This document shows positions 1-6,455 of a DNA stretch of 11,823 nucleotides, piece after piece (position 1 is the stretch's first letter; every line of letters begins with the position of its first letter). A program made the translations under genes and the position numbers. Where the stretch lies: assembly GCA_030640495.1 (NCBI GenBank), contig DAOWJH010000027.1, forward strand, positions 1 to 11,823. The letters run 5' to 3'. Origin of the DNA: Dehalococcoidia bacterium (lineage in GTDB: Bacteria > Chloroflexota > Dehalococcoidia > Dehalococcoidales > DAOWJH01). A model generated the notes under the pieces. It saw only the letters and a list, made by a program, of their open reading frames with translations. It did not search any database and was not told where the DNA came from.

Positions 1-143
1 GGATAGACGAAGAACGATGGGTGCTTTTCACTATGGAATGGGCATAGCCCCCTGAAAGTGCGCCCCGCCTTGGTTAAAGAGGCATACTCGCCAATAACCT
101 CAACAATGTCCGTCCTTTGCTTTACCTCTTCTATAACGCTCAT
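1..143 (-). CDS. dnaG: DNA primase, N-terminal fragment (cut by window edge)
   Basis: This is the first 47 codons of DnaG, the primase that makes RNA primers for the replisome. The start ATG is the complement of 141-143, with a GAGGGG ribosome binding site 11 bases upstream. The N-terminus reads IEEVKQRTDIVEVIGEY, followed by the segment KAGRTFRGLCPFHSEK, which is the start of the CHC2-type zinc-binding domain. C34 and H37 form the first half of the zinc site (CPFH); the second CxxC half and the TOPRIM catalytic domain lie outside the window. The gene follows dgt on the same strand after about 52 bases with no visible terminator, so it is probably co-transcribed with ppsA and dgt. In related genomes rpoD commonly follows dnaG, but that cannot be seen here. 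Confidence 0.93.
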   Translation of the reverse strand, partial: MSVIEEVKQRTDIVEVIGEYASLTKAGRTFRGLCPFHSEKHPSFFVY

Positions 144-195
144 CTTGTTTATTACCCCTCTCCCCAGACTACCCTTTTAAACGAATTTTGTTAAT

Positions 196-1245
196 TTACC
201 CCTTCCTCACTAATGCCAACTCCTCAGCCATCCTCAAGGCATATTGGTCGGTCATACCAGCGATATAGTCAACCACCCTCCGTTCTGTCTCATCACTATG
301 GAGGCGATACTCCAGTGGCAGCTTATCTTCATGCTTCTTAAAGTACTCATATAATAGCCGAATCACCTCTCTTGCCTTTTCCGATTCCTCTTGGGCTGAG
401 CGCAGGTCATATACTCTGTCAAAAAGGAATTTGCGCAGGGTATCTGTTGCCTCCAGAACCTGCGGGCTCATCCCTATAGTTGGGCTACCGGTTGTATTAC
501 GGCCACTGGCTGCCCATGAAAACTCAATAATATCACAGACCATAGTATTTACCCGCTGCGAATGGGATAAACCTAGCACCTTAATGGCTGAAAGCGGTAA
601 ATCACCCTTAGTGATGATGTCAGCTCTTGTGGCGTCGCCAATATCATGGTTGATGTAGGCAACGATGTCAGCAATTTTACATACCTCACCCTCTAAGCTA
701 TTTACCTTCCCCCAGTCTTGCCCCAGGGTTTCTATCCTTGTCTTGGCGTGATTAACGATGCCGTCTCTTACCTCCCAGGTAAGATTAAGCCCGTAACCGT
801 CATTTTCCAGCTGGTCAACAACTCGCAGACTTTGCTCATTATGTCTGAACCCCTTAGGGTATAGCTCATTTAGGACATCCTCGCCCACATGCCCGAAAGG
901 AGTATGCCCCAGGTCATGACCCAGGGCAATCGCCTCAGTCAAATCCTCGTTGAGGTTTAGGGCGCGAGCTATAGTGCGGGCTATTTGAGAAACCTCCAGG
1001 GTGTGGGTCAGCCGGGTTACATAATGGTCGCCCAAAGGAGCGATGAATACCTGTGTCTTGTGCTTGAGGCGGCGAAAAGCCTTTGAGTGGATAATGCGGT
1101 CTCGGTCACGCTGGAAAGCAGTGCGTACCGGGCAAGGCTCTTCATATCTAAGCCTACCCCGCAAAAGCTTACTCTTCACCGCATAGGGAGAAAGGCTTTC
1201 TTCCCTCTCCTCAGTCATCTGGCGAATATTAAGCTGGCTAATCAT
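196..1245 (-). CDS. dgt: HD-domain deoxyguanosinetriphosphate triphosphohydrolase (dNTPase)
   Basis: A 349-aa cytoplasmic dGTPase-family enzyme. The family hydrolyses dNTPs to the deoxynucleoside plus triphosphate and so trims the dNTP pool. The HD metal site is intact: H81 (RLTHTLEVSQIART), H110-D111 (ALGHDLGHTPFGH) and D193 in the KIADIVAYINHD stretch. The family motif HNEQS is at about 135-139, and the N-terminal RDRDRIIHSKAFRRLKHKTQ signature is at about 46-65. The length fits the short bacterial type (Dgt-like, type 2) rather than the roughly 500-aa E. coli form, so the true substrate preference may be broader than dGTP. The frame is open upstream to 1335, but the start at 1245 is chosen because it forms an ATGA overlap with the ppsA stop and family similarity begins just after it. 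No good Shine-Dalgarno is visible, which suggests translation is coupled to ppsA. dnaG follows. Confidence 0.93.
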   Translation of the reverse strand: MISQLNIRQMTEEREESLSPYAVKSKLLRGRLRYEEPCPVRTAFQRDRDRIIHSKAFRRLKHKTQVFIAPLGDHYVTRLTHTLEVSQIARTIARALNLNEDLTEAIALGHDLGHTPFGHVGEDVLNELYPKGFRHNEQSLRVVDQLENDGYGLNLTWEVRDGIVNHAKTRIETLGQDWGKVNSLEGEVCKIADIVAYINHDIGDATRADIITKGDLPLSAIKVLGLSHSQRVNTMVCDIIEFSWAASGRNTTGSPTIGMSPQVLEATDTLRKFLFDRVYDLRSAQEESEKAREVIRLLYEYFKKHEDKLPLEYRLHSDETERRVVDYIAGMTDQYALRMAEELALVRKG

Positions 1246-3494
1246 TTTATTTTTAATCTGGCTTCTGCTTTTGCAATTATCTCTCTGGTGGTCCCAATCA
1301 TATCTGGGCTTACTGAAACTGAGGTAATGCCCCACTCCACTAGTTTTTCAGTAAGCTCAGGATACACCGAGGGTGCCTGACCGCAAATAGATGAAGTAAC
1401 CCCCATACTCCTTGATACTTTAATGGCTCTTTCTAGAGCGATAAGCACTGCTTCATTTCTTTCGTCAAATGTCTCGGCTAACTTTTCACTATCCCTGTCA
1501 ATTCCTAGGATAAGCTGGGTAAGGTCATTGGAGCCAATAGATATGCCATCAATACCGACTTCAAGAAACTTTTCCATAAGAAAAATGTTGGATGGTACCT
1601 CAACCATCATCCACAGTTTGAAATTATCAGAGCGCTTTAGCCCTACGGATGCCATAATTTTTACCGTTCGTGTCAGCTCATCAACGGTTCGTACAAAAGG
1701 AATCATAACCCATAGGTTAGGATAATCCTGCCTTACTTTCTTAATGGCTTCTAATTCTAACTTGAATACATCAATCTCAGTAATATACCTGGAGGCACCC
1801 CTGTAGCCAAGCATAGGGTTCTCCTCCTCGGCTTCATACTTTTCCCCACCTTTAAGGGCTCTATACTCATTGGTCTTGAAGTCATTAGTTCGGTAAACCA
1901 CCGGGCGTGGGTTAAAAGCCTTGGTAAAGGCGGTTAATCCTACAGCCAGTTTATCTACAAACTCGTGACCTCGGTTTTGGCTAATCATGTAGCTGGGGTG
2001 CTCACCAATCTGGGCAACCATGAACTCAGCTCGGAGCAAACCGACGCCATCTACATCACGTTTCGCCACCCTGTCAACCAGGTCAGGCTGAGCCAGATTT
2101 ACATAAACCCTGGTCTTGGTTTTAATTCTTTCCCTGGAAATAGCCACCACCTCTTCTCTACCGGCTACTCTACCTGCATAAACCTTCCCCCGTGAGCCGT
2201 CTACGCTTATAATTTGCCCATCAGTCAGAGTAGTTGTAGCTTGTCTAGTGCCGACGATGCAGGGGATGCCTAGCTCTCGGCTGACGATAGCAGCGTGGGC
2301 AGTTCTGCCCCCGCGGTCGGTGACAATAGCCTTTGCCCGTTTCATTGCCGGCACAAAGTCGGGGGTAGTCATTTCGGCAACTAGGATATCTCCATCTTTT
2401 ACCTTGTCTATTTGACCGGGGTCAGATACTATTTTGACTGGTCCCGATGCCATACCAGGGCTGGCAGGTGCCCCGGATAAAAGCACCGGGGCTTCAATTT
2501 CAGGTTTAACCTCGGCTTCTCTTTCCTTAATGGTGGTTACCGGGCGGGTTTGAACGATAAATAGTTCATTATTCTCCTTTGCCCACTCAATATCCTGGGG
2601 GAATTGATACCAATCCTCAATACGTTTTCCTAGTTTAGCCAGAGTAATTATGTCTTCGTCACTTATTTTTTGCTGGGCTTGCTCCTCAGGAGTAAGCACT
2701 ACTTTAACATTAGTCTCCTCACCTTTACTTCCCTCTCTCTTTATCAATTTCCATTCCTGGGGAGCAATTGTCTTTTTGCTAATTCTTAGCCCATCTTTAT
2801 CAACCATATACATGTCCGGGGTTACATCTCCTGAAACAATCGTTTCACCAAGTCCGTAGACTGCTTCAATAGTAATCTTGCTGCTATCGCTGGTTACCGG
2901 CTCTAAGGTAAACATGACCCCAGCAGCCTCAGACTGTACCATTTTTTGGACTGGGACAGCAATGCCCACCCTCAAGTGGTCAAAACCATGGTGATGCCTG
3001 TAAAAGATAGCTCGTGGCGTAAAAAGGGATGCCCAGCACGCTTGAACAGCAGCTACTACCCCCTTCTCACCTTGCACATTAAGGAAGGTGCTTTGCTGAC
3101 CGGCGAAAGAAGCTTCGGGTAGGTCTTCGGCGGTGGCTGAGGAGCGTATGGCAACTAACCCCCTCCCCATTTTTATATAGGCTTGTTCAATTTCCTTAGC
3201 CAATTCTGGTGGCATGGGAGCGTCTAGAACTACTTGTTGAACTTGGTCAGCAATTTGTTGAAGCTGTTTACTATCGCTCGGGTCTAGTGGTTTAAGCAGA
3301 TTATGAATTTTATCACTGATTTTTGACCTTTGTAGAAAGTCATAGTAGGCGTTAACAGTTACAATAAAGCCAGGGGGAACGGGTATATGGGCATTCGTCA
3401 TTTCACCTAGGTTTGCTCCTTTACCACCAACAAGGGGTATGTCCTTCTTAGTAACCTCATTAAACCAGACAATAGTCTTCTGGCCTTGGTGCAT
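1242..3494 (-). CDS. ppsA: Phosphoenolpyruvate synthase (pyruvate, water dikinase)
   Basis: A 750-aa enzyme that makes PEP, AMP and phosphate from pyruvate, ATP and water, the gluconeogenic entry from pyruvate. Domains run in the usual order. The N-terminal ATP-grasp domain holds GGKGANLGEM at 23-32 and AIRSSATAEDLPEASFAGQQ at 115-134. The central swivelling phosphohistidine domain has GGRTAHAAIVSRELGIPC, catalytic H400. The C-terminal PEP/pyruvate TIM barrel includes GSNDLTQLILGIDRD near 654-668 and the catalytic cysteine C704 in SICGQAPS. GGRT rather than GGMT before the histidine, and the C-terminal ICGQAPS form, favour PEP synthase over pyruvate phosphate dikinase. The length is slightly below the roughly 790 aa of E. 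coli PpsA. The start ATG has an AAGGAGG ribosome binding site 7 bases upstream. The stop overlaps the dgt start by 4 bases. For an acetate-assimilating anaerobe, this enzyme would carry pyruvate toward sugars. Confidence 0.95.
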   Translation of the reverse strand: MHQGQKTIVWFNEVTKKDIPLVGGKGANLGEMTNAHIPVPPGFIVTVNAYYDFLQRSKISDKIHNLLKPLDPSDSKQLQQIADQVQQVVLDAPMPPELAKEIEQAYIKMGRGLVAIRSSATAEDLPEASFAGQQSTFLNVQGEKGVVAAVQACWASLFTPRAIFYRHHHGFDHLRVGIAVPVQKMVQSEAAGVMFTLEPVTSDSSKITIEAVYGLGETIVSGDVTPDMYMVDKDGLRISKKTIAPQEWKLIKREGSKGEETNVKVVLTPEEQAQQKISDEDIITLAKLGKRIEDWYQFPQDIEWAKENNELFIVQTRPVTTIKEREAEVKPEIEAPVLLSGAPASPGMASGPVKIVSDPGQIDKVKDGDILVAEMTTPDFVPAMKRAKAIVTDRGGRTAHAAIVSRELGIPCIVGTRQATTTLTDGQIISVDGSRGKVYAGRVAGREEVVAISRERIKTKTRVYVNLAQPDLVDRVAKRDVDGVGLLRAEFMVAQIGEHPSYMISQNRGHEFVDKLAVGLTAFTKAFNPRPVVYRTNDFKTNEYRALKGGEKYEAEEENPMLGYRGASRYITEIDVFKLELEAIKKVRQDYPNLWVMIPFVRTVDELTRTVKIMASVGLKRSDNFKLWMMVEVPSNIFLMEKFLEVGIDGISIGSNDLTQLILGIDRDSEKLAETFDERNEAVLIALERAIKVSRSMGVTSSICGQAPSVYPELTEKLVEWGITSVSVSPDMIGTTREIIAKAEARLKIK

Positions 3495-3540
3495 GATTAT
3501 GCCTCCTTCTTCAGCTAGGTTAAAAATTCTTACCTTTATT

Positions 3541-3570
3541 ATTATATCATAATACGAAGAAGTGGGCTAA
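3541..3570 (-). promoter_or_regulatory. Likely sigma-70-type promoter of ppsA-dgt-dnaG
   Basis: Reading the minus strand, a perfect -10 hexamer TATAAT occupies 3546-3541. A weak -35, TTAGCC (3 of 6 matches to TTGACA), lies at 3570-3565 with an 18-base spacer. Transcription would start near 3534, giving a leader of about 40 bases before the ppsA ATG. It sits in the divergent intergenic region back to back with the bfn promoter at 3651-3679. The -10 is convincing but the -35 is poor, so an activator or an extended -10 may be involved. Confidence 0.55.
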
Positions 3571-3650
3571 GCCGTCCCGTCTAATAATTCTCTTCTCCAT
3601 TGAAGGGTAGGGAGCAAAGAAACGAGTTGATGGACTTGTATTATTTCTGG

Positions 3651-3679
3651 TTGACAGTAGTGCTGGTGTGGAGTAAAAT
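3651..3679 (+). promoter_or_regulatory. Strong sigma-70-type promoter of the bfn operon
   Basis: A perfect -35 TTGACA at 3651-3656 is followed, after an optimal 17-base spacer, by TAAAAT at 3674-3679 (one mismatch to TATAAT). Transcription would begin near 3686, leaving a leader of about 28 bases that carries the AGGGGG ribosome binding site for the start codon at 3714. This is the best promoter match in the window and implies high constitutive expression by the housekeeping sigma factor. Confidence 0.75.
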
Positions 3680-3713
3680 CAGATATGGGAATTGAGAAAT
3701 TAGGGGGTTGACC

Positions 3714-4268
3714 ATGATAGAGATGACTATTGACAGCATTCGGGTTAGCCTGATGAATTATCAACGGGTGGTGATTCTGAAAGAAAAGATGGCAGAGCGC
3801 TATCTACCTATCTGGATTGGTCCTGCTGAAGCTGATGCTATAGCCGTAAAACTTCAGGGTGTTACTGTACCGAGACCTTTAACTCATGACTTATTACGCA
3901 CCATTATTGATACCCTGGGGGCTACTATCAACTCTATCATCGTTAGCGACCTTAAGAATGATACCTTTTATGCCAAGATCATTCTCAATGTAGACGGGGG
4001 GCAAATGGAGGTTGACTCTCGTCCCAGTGATGCCCTGGCACTGGCGGTAAGGGTGGAGGTGCCGATTTATGTCGAGGAGGCAGTTTTAGATAAAGCCAGT
4101 ATCTTGCTGGACAAGGAGACGGGTAAACCTATTATTGAGGAACAGGAAACGGGTGAGGCTGGTGGCAAGGACAAGAAGGTTAGTCAAGAAGAGATGCGGA
4201 AGATGTCGGCCTTTTACGATTTTATTAACACCCTTGACCTGGAAGACTTTAATAAGCGTAAGTCTTAG
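3714..4268 (+). CDS. Bifunctional nuclease (DUF151/BFN) family protein
   Basis: A 184-aa cytoplasmic protein of the DUF151 family. The family was named from a plant protein reported to have DNase and RNase activity; the role of bacterial members is mostly unproven. The core matches well: YLPIWIGPAEADAIA at about 30-44, the VPRPLTHDLL stretch at 52-61, and the hallmark EVDSRPSDALALAVR at 99-113 followed by VPIYVEE. The last 50 residues are a charged, low-complexity linker (about 133-160) and a short helix (MSAFYDFINTLDLEDF). No C-terminal UVR domain is seen, although some family members have one. ATG at 3714 is preferred over the in-frame TTG at 3708 because the TTG directly abuts the AGGGGG ribosome binding site, while the ATG lies 6 bases after it. 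It forms an operon with the zinc-ribbon gene 16 bases downstream. Confidence 0.9.
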   Translation: MIEMTIDSIRVSLMNYQRVVILKEKMAERYLPIWIGPAEADAIAVKLQGVTVPRPLTHDLLRTIIDTLGATINSIIVSDLKNDTFYAKIILNVDGGQMEVDSRPSDALALAVRVEVPIYVEEAVLDKASILLDKETGKPIIEEQETGEAGGKDKKVSQEEMRKMSAFYDFINTLDLEDFNKRKS

Positions 4269-4284
4269 TATTGGAGACTGAACC

Positions 4285-4617
4285 GTGAACAAAAGTTTAA
4301 TCAAAAGATTGATAGCTTCAATGAAGTGCGGTGCTTGTGGGCAGCGTTATGAGGTAGATAATATTGATGTCCTCGGTCATGAGGAAGATTTGTGGTTTTT
4401 GGGGGTATTCTGTCCAGCTTGCCGCACTCAGTGTTTAGTGGTGATGGTAATTAAGGAAGGTAGAGCACCTGAGGTTGTTACTGACCTCACTGAGGCCGAG
4501 CTGGATAAATTCAGGAATGTGAGTATGGCATCAGCCGATGAGGTGCTGGATATGCATAACTTCTTGAAGAATTTTGACGGGGACTTTTCTCGGCTTTTTA
4601 GCCAGAAGAAGGCTTGA
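4285..4617 (+). CDS. Small double-CxxC putative zinc-ribbon protein, unknown function
   Basis: A 110-aa protein that I cannot assign to a characterised family. It starts with GTG, 9 bases after a GGAG ribosome binding site. Two CxxC pairs, C15-x2-C18 (KCGACGQRYEV) and C43-x2-C46 (FCPACRTQC), are separated by 24 residues. This is the spacing of a four-cysteine zinc ribbon, with an extra C50 close by. After the ribbon comes a beta-type hydrophobic stretch (LVVMVIKEG). The C-terminal half is acidic and helical, with LTEAELDKF and ADEVLDMHNFLKNFDGDF. The pattern of a short ribbon plus an acidic helical tail would suit a nucleic-acid- or protein-binding adaptor, but this is only inference. It sits 16 bases after the BFN gene under the same promoter and just before a terminator, so the two proteins may act together. 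Confidence 0.8.
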   Translation: MNKSLIKRLIASMKCGACGQRYEVDNIDVLGHEEDLWFLGVFCPACRTQCLVVMVIKEGRAPEVVTDLTEAELDKFRNVSMASADEVLDMHNFLKNFDGDFSRLFSQKKA

Positions 4618-4675
4618 CCCGGTAAAACTAAAAGCATTATTAGATGTGGTTGCCCTAGAGTTATAAATTGATAAT

Positions 4676-4717
4676 AAAGAGCCCTAAACCTAAAATTGAA
4701 GCAATTAGGGCTCTTTT
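4676..4717 (+). terminator. Intrinsic terminator of the bfn/zinc-ribbon operon
   Basis: A 12-bp perfect stem pairs AAAGAGCCCTAA (4676-4687) with TTAGGGCTCTTT (4705-4716) around a 17-base loop. The 3' arm runs into TTTT (4714-4717). The 5' arm begins with an A run, so it could also stop transcripts coming from the other strand. It lies 59 bases after the zinc-ribbon stop codon and separates that unit from the ATP synthase operon. Confidence 0.85.
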
Positions 4718-4762
4718 AATGCGTGGAGAGAGCACTTAGCAGGGGAGTTTAAACAGATGTTT

Positions 4763-4800
4763 TGACCCAAGCGGCGGATTTAATCTGCCGCTTAAGGTCA
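4763..4800. repeat. Strong imperfect palindrome in the ATP synthase operon leader
   Basis: The core is a 10-bp stem (AAGCGGCGGA at 4769-4778 with TCTGCCGCTT at 4784-4793, one G-U pair) closed by a 5-base TTTAA loop. Outer arms TGACC (4763-4767) and GGTCA (4796-4800) extend it after a small internal bulge. It ends 19 bases before the atpZ-type start codon and covers the approach to its ribosome binding region. No T-run follows on either strand, so it is not an ordinary intrinsic terminator. It could be an mRNA-stabilising 5' hairpin, a translation-control element or an operator. No convincing -35/-10 pair was found between the terminator and this gene. Confidence 0.65.
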
Positions 4801-4819
4801 GGAGTAGTAGGTAGTAGGT

Positions 4820-5041
4820 ATGCGTAGGTGGGAGGCGGCTTTAAGACTGACCGGAGTGGGCTTTTTTATCGGTGGCTCTATTGCCTTGGGGGTGTGGGGT
4901 GGTCTCTGGCTTGATAACAAGCTAGATACAAGTATATTTTGGATAATTGGCTTAATTCTTGGAATTGTGGTCGCTTTCTACGGTGTCTATCAAATGCTTC
5001 TACCCCTTATTGGTAATAAGCGAAATGAAGGGAAAAGCTAG
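4820..5041 (+). CDS. atpZ: AtpZ/AtpI-family ATP synthase accessory membrane protein
   Basis: A 73-aa two-helix membrane protein at the head of the ATP synthase operon. Helix 1 spans about residues 10-31 (GVGFFIGGSIALGVWGGLWL) and helix 2 about 38-62. They are joined by LDNKLDTS, matching the Gly-rich hairpin plus LD-x2-LxT pattern of the AtpZ (ATPase_gene1) family. Family members are proposed to help Mg2+/Ca2+ uptake or assembly of the c ring; neither role can be read from the sequence. The ribosome binding site is weak: the nearest good match, AGGAG at 4800-4804, is 15 bases away at the edge of the upstream hairpin. A GTAGTAGGTAGTAGGT stretch fills the gap. No alternative in-frame start exists nearby. 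Its stop codon shares one base with the GTG start of atpB, so translation of the two is probably coupled. Confidence 0.85.
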   Translation: MRRWEAALRLTGVGFFIGGSIALGVWGGLWLDNKLDTSIFWIIGLILGIVVAFYGVYQMLLPLIGNKRNEGKS

Positions 5042-6000
5042 TGCCTAAACGAGGCTGCCTTGGTTGTTCATTCCCTCTTATAATTGGAATTCTGGTCGTT
5101 TTTATTGTCCTCTTTGTGGTTGGCTTTGCTATTGGCCCTCTGGGTAGGAGCATGCTTGGTGATTTAGGCTTACCTAGCTGGCTTAGCGTTCTCAGACCTG
5201 AGCCCCAGCTTCCTGCTGAAGAGGTCTTCCATCTGTTTGGCTTTCCTATTACTAATAGTATCGTTGCTGCTTGGCTTACTATTATTGTCTTGGTCGGGGT
5301 ATCCTATGCTGTTACTCATCGGATAAAGCTTATACCGGGTAGGTTGCAATGTTTTTTGGAGCTTGCTCTTGGCTGGCTTTATGACCTTTGTCAAGAGGTT
5401 GCCGGTGAGGAAAACGGGCGTAGATTCTTTCCTGTAGTGACTACCATCTTTCTTTTTGTTATAATGAATGCTTGGCTGAGTCTGTTACCTGGATTTGGTT
5501 CAATACTGATTACTAATGTAGAGGGCGAGTCAGTCCATCTGTTGCGTGGTGCCAATACTGATATTAATATGCCCCTGGCTCTGGCTCTGATGTCTTTTGT
5601 CTTTGTTGAATACTTTGGCATAAGGTCGCGTGGCGCTAGTTATCTGGGGAAGTTTATTAATGTAGGTGGTTTTTTTAGAAGTTTGGGGCAGCTAGCTAGA
5701 GGTCAGCTCCGCGCCGGGTTTAGTGGATTAATCACCGGAATCATTGATATTTTTGTTGGTTTTCTGGAAACGCTGAGCGAATTGGTTCGCATTATTAGCT
5801 TTACCTTCCGTCTTTTTGGCAATATGACTGCTGGCGAAATACTCCTTTTAATAGCTGTTTTCCTCGTCCCGTGGATATTTGCTTTACCCTTTTACGGGCT
5901 TGAGTTGCTTGTCGGCTTTGTCCAGGCACTTATCTTTGGTGGACTAACTCTTGTATTTCTTACTGTTGCCACTGCCTCTCATGAGGCAGAGGTAACTTAA
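5041..6000 (+). CDS. atpB: F-type ATP synthase Fo subunit a
   Basis: A 319-aa polytopic membrane protein that forms the proton half-channels facing the c ring. The essential arginine is R257 in SFTFRLFGNMTAGE, corresponding to E. coli R210. E266 at the end of the same motif matches E. coli E219, and Q295 in GFVQALIFGG matches Q252. The first hydrophobic segment (about 12-35) follows a short basic, cysteine-containing N-terminus (MPKRGCLGCS). A loop of about 30 residues follows before the conserved part begins at about 60, making the N-terminus longer than in E. coli (271 aa in total). The GTG start overlaps the preceding stop codon by one base and has AAGGGA 8 bases upstream. A 37-base gap separates it from atpE. 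Confidence 0.96.
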   Translation: MPKRGCLGCSFPLIIGILVVFIVLFVVGFAIGPLGRSMLGDLGLPSWLSVLRPEPQLPAEEVFHLFGFPITNSIVAAWLTIIVLVGVSYAVTHRIKLIPGRLQCFLELALGWLYDLCQEVAGEENGRRFFPVVTTIFLFVIMNAWLSLLPGFGSILITNVEGESVHLLRGANTDINMPLALALMSFVFVEYFGIRSRGASYLGKFINVGGFFRSLGQLARGQLRAGFSGLITGIIDIFVGFLETLSELVRIISFTFRLFGNMTAGEILLLIAVFLVPWIFALPFYGLELLVGFVQALIFGGLTLVFLTVATASHEAEVT

Positions 6001-6037
6001 TACAATACCTTTATCTAATTTGAAAGGGGGATAAACA

Positions 6038-6268
6038 ATGGATCCACAAACGATGAAGATGCTGGCGATAGGGTTGGTGGTTGGTTTGGGAATGTTGGGC
6101 CCGGGACTAGGAATCGGACTTATTGGCTATTCAGCTATGCAGGCACTGGGGCGTAACCCAGAGGCGAGGGGACCAATTATGACCAATATGATATTGTCTA
6201 TCGCCTTCGCTGAAGCCATTGGGATTTATGTTCTCATTATAGCCATTATTTTGGCTATGATTGTGTAA
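6038..6268 (+). CDS. atpE: F-type ATP synthase Fo subunit c
   Basis: A 76-aa hairpin of two membrane helices that oligomerises into the rotor ring. Helix 1 carries the glycine-rich packing motif GLGMLGPGLGIG at about 16-27. The polar loop is ALGRNPEARG at about 36-45. Helix 2 holds the ion-binding carboxylate E59 in AFAEAIGIY. The Na+-ring ligands are missing: the helix-1 glutamine is I26 and the serine after the glutamate is A60, although the tyrosine at E+5 (Y64) is kept. Proton coupling is therefore the best reading. A strong AAAGGGGG ribosome binding site about 8 bases before the ATG fits the high copy number needed for this subunit. Confidence 0.97.
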   Translation: MDPQTMKMLAIGLVVGLGMLGPGLGIGLIGYSAMQALGRNPEARGPIMTNMILSIAFAEAIGIYVLIIAIILAMIV

Positions 6269-6293
6269 AAGTAGTGTTAATAAGGGGGCTAGC

Positions 6294-6407
6294 ATGGGAG
6301 ATAATGGTATACCGAATTTTATAGTGTTTATTGCTTCAGCAGCGGTCTTAGGAATGTTCATAATCGCAGCCGTAATCATTGGTGCTCTTCTATTATCAGC
6401 GCCCTAG
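6294..6407 (+). CDS. 37-aa single-helix membrane protein between atpE and atpF
   Basis: A small ORF with a strong AAGGGGG ribosome binding site 5 bases before its ATG, of the same type as those of atpE and atpF. The protein starts MGDNGIPN and then has one long hydrophobic helix (about 9-34) ending in LLLSAP. It contains no lysine or arginine and only one acidic residue (D3). It begins 25 bases after the atpE stop and ends 48 bases before atpF. Aligned without gaps, residues 8-34 match c-subunit residues 50-76 at 9 of 27 positions by my hand count (N, I, I, A, A, G, I, I, A), and most other positions are conservative. A17 takes the place of the ion-binding E59. It could be a degenerate half-c subunit, an Fo assembly factor, or an unrelated one-helix peptide. 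The similarity may be only hydrophobic composition. I recognise no family. Confidence 0.72.
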   Translation: MGDNGIPNFIVFIASAAVLGMFIIAAVIIGALLLSAP

Positions 6408-6455
6408 ACGGCTGTTGCTACTATTTTATTTGTACTCATACTAAAGGGGGGTAAA

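Noticed and set aside
1087..1380. Plus-strand open frame opposite the ppsA/dgt junction
   Set aside because: It runs antisense across two well-supported genes, and its translation resembles no protein I know.
1242..3494. Pyruvate phosphate dikinase instead of PEP synthase
   Set aside because: The phosphohistidine motif is GGRTAHAA and the C-terminal cysteine motif is SICGQAPS, both of the PEP synthase type. The protein is also shorter than typical dikinases (about 870-900 aa).
4650..4678. Promoter for the ATP synthase operon upstream of the terminator
   Set aside because: TTGCCC with a TAATAA-like -10 is a weak match, and the transcript would run straight into the 4676-4717 terminator.
4804..4819. 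GTAGTAG direct repeat before the atpZ-type gene as a phase-variable tract
   Set aside because: There are too few units, and the 3-base periodicity is too imperfect to suggest slippage.
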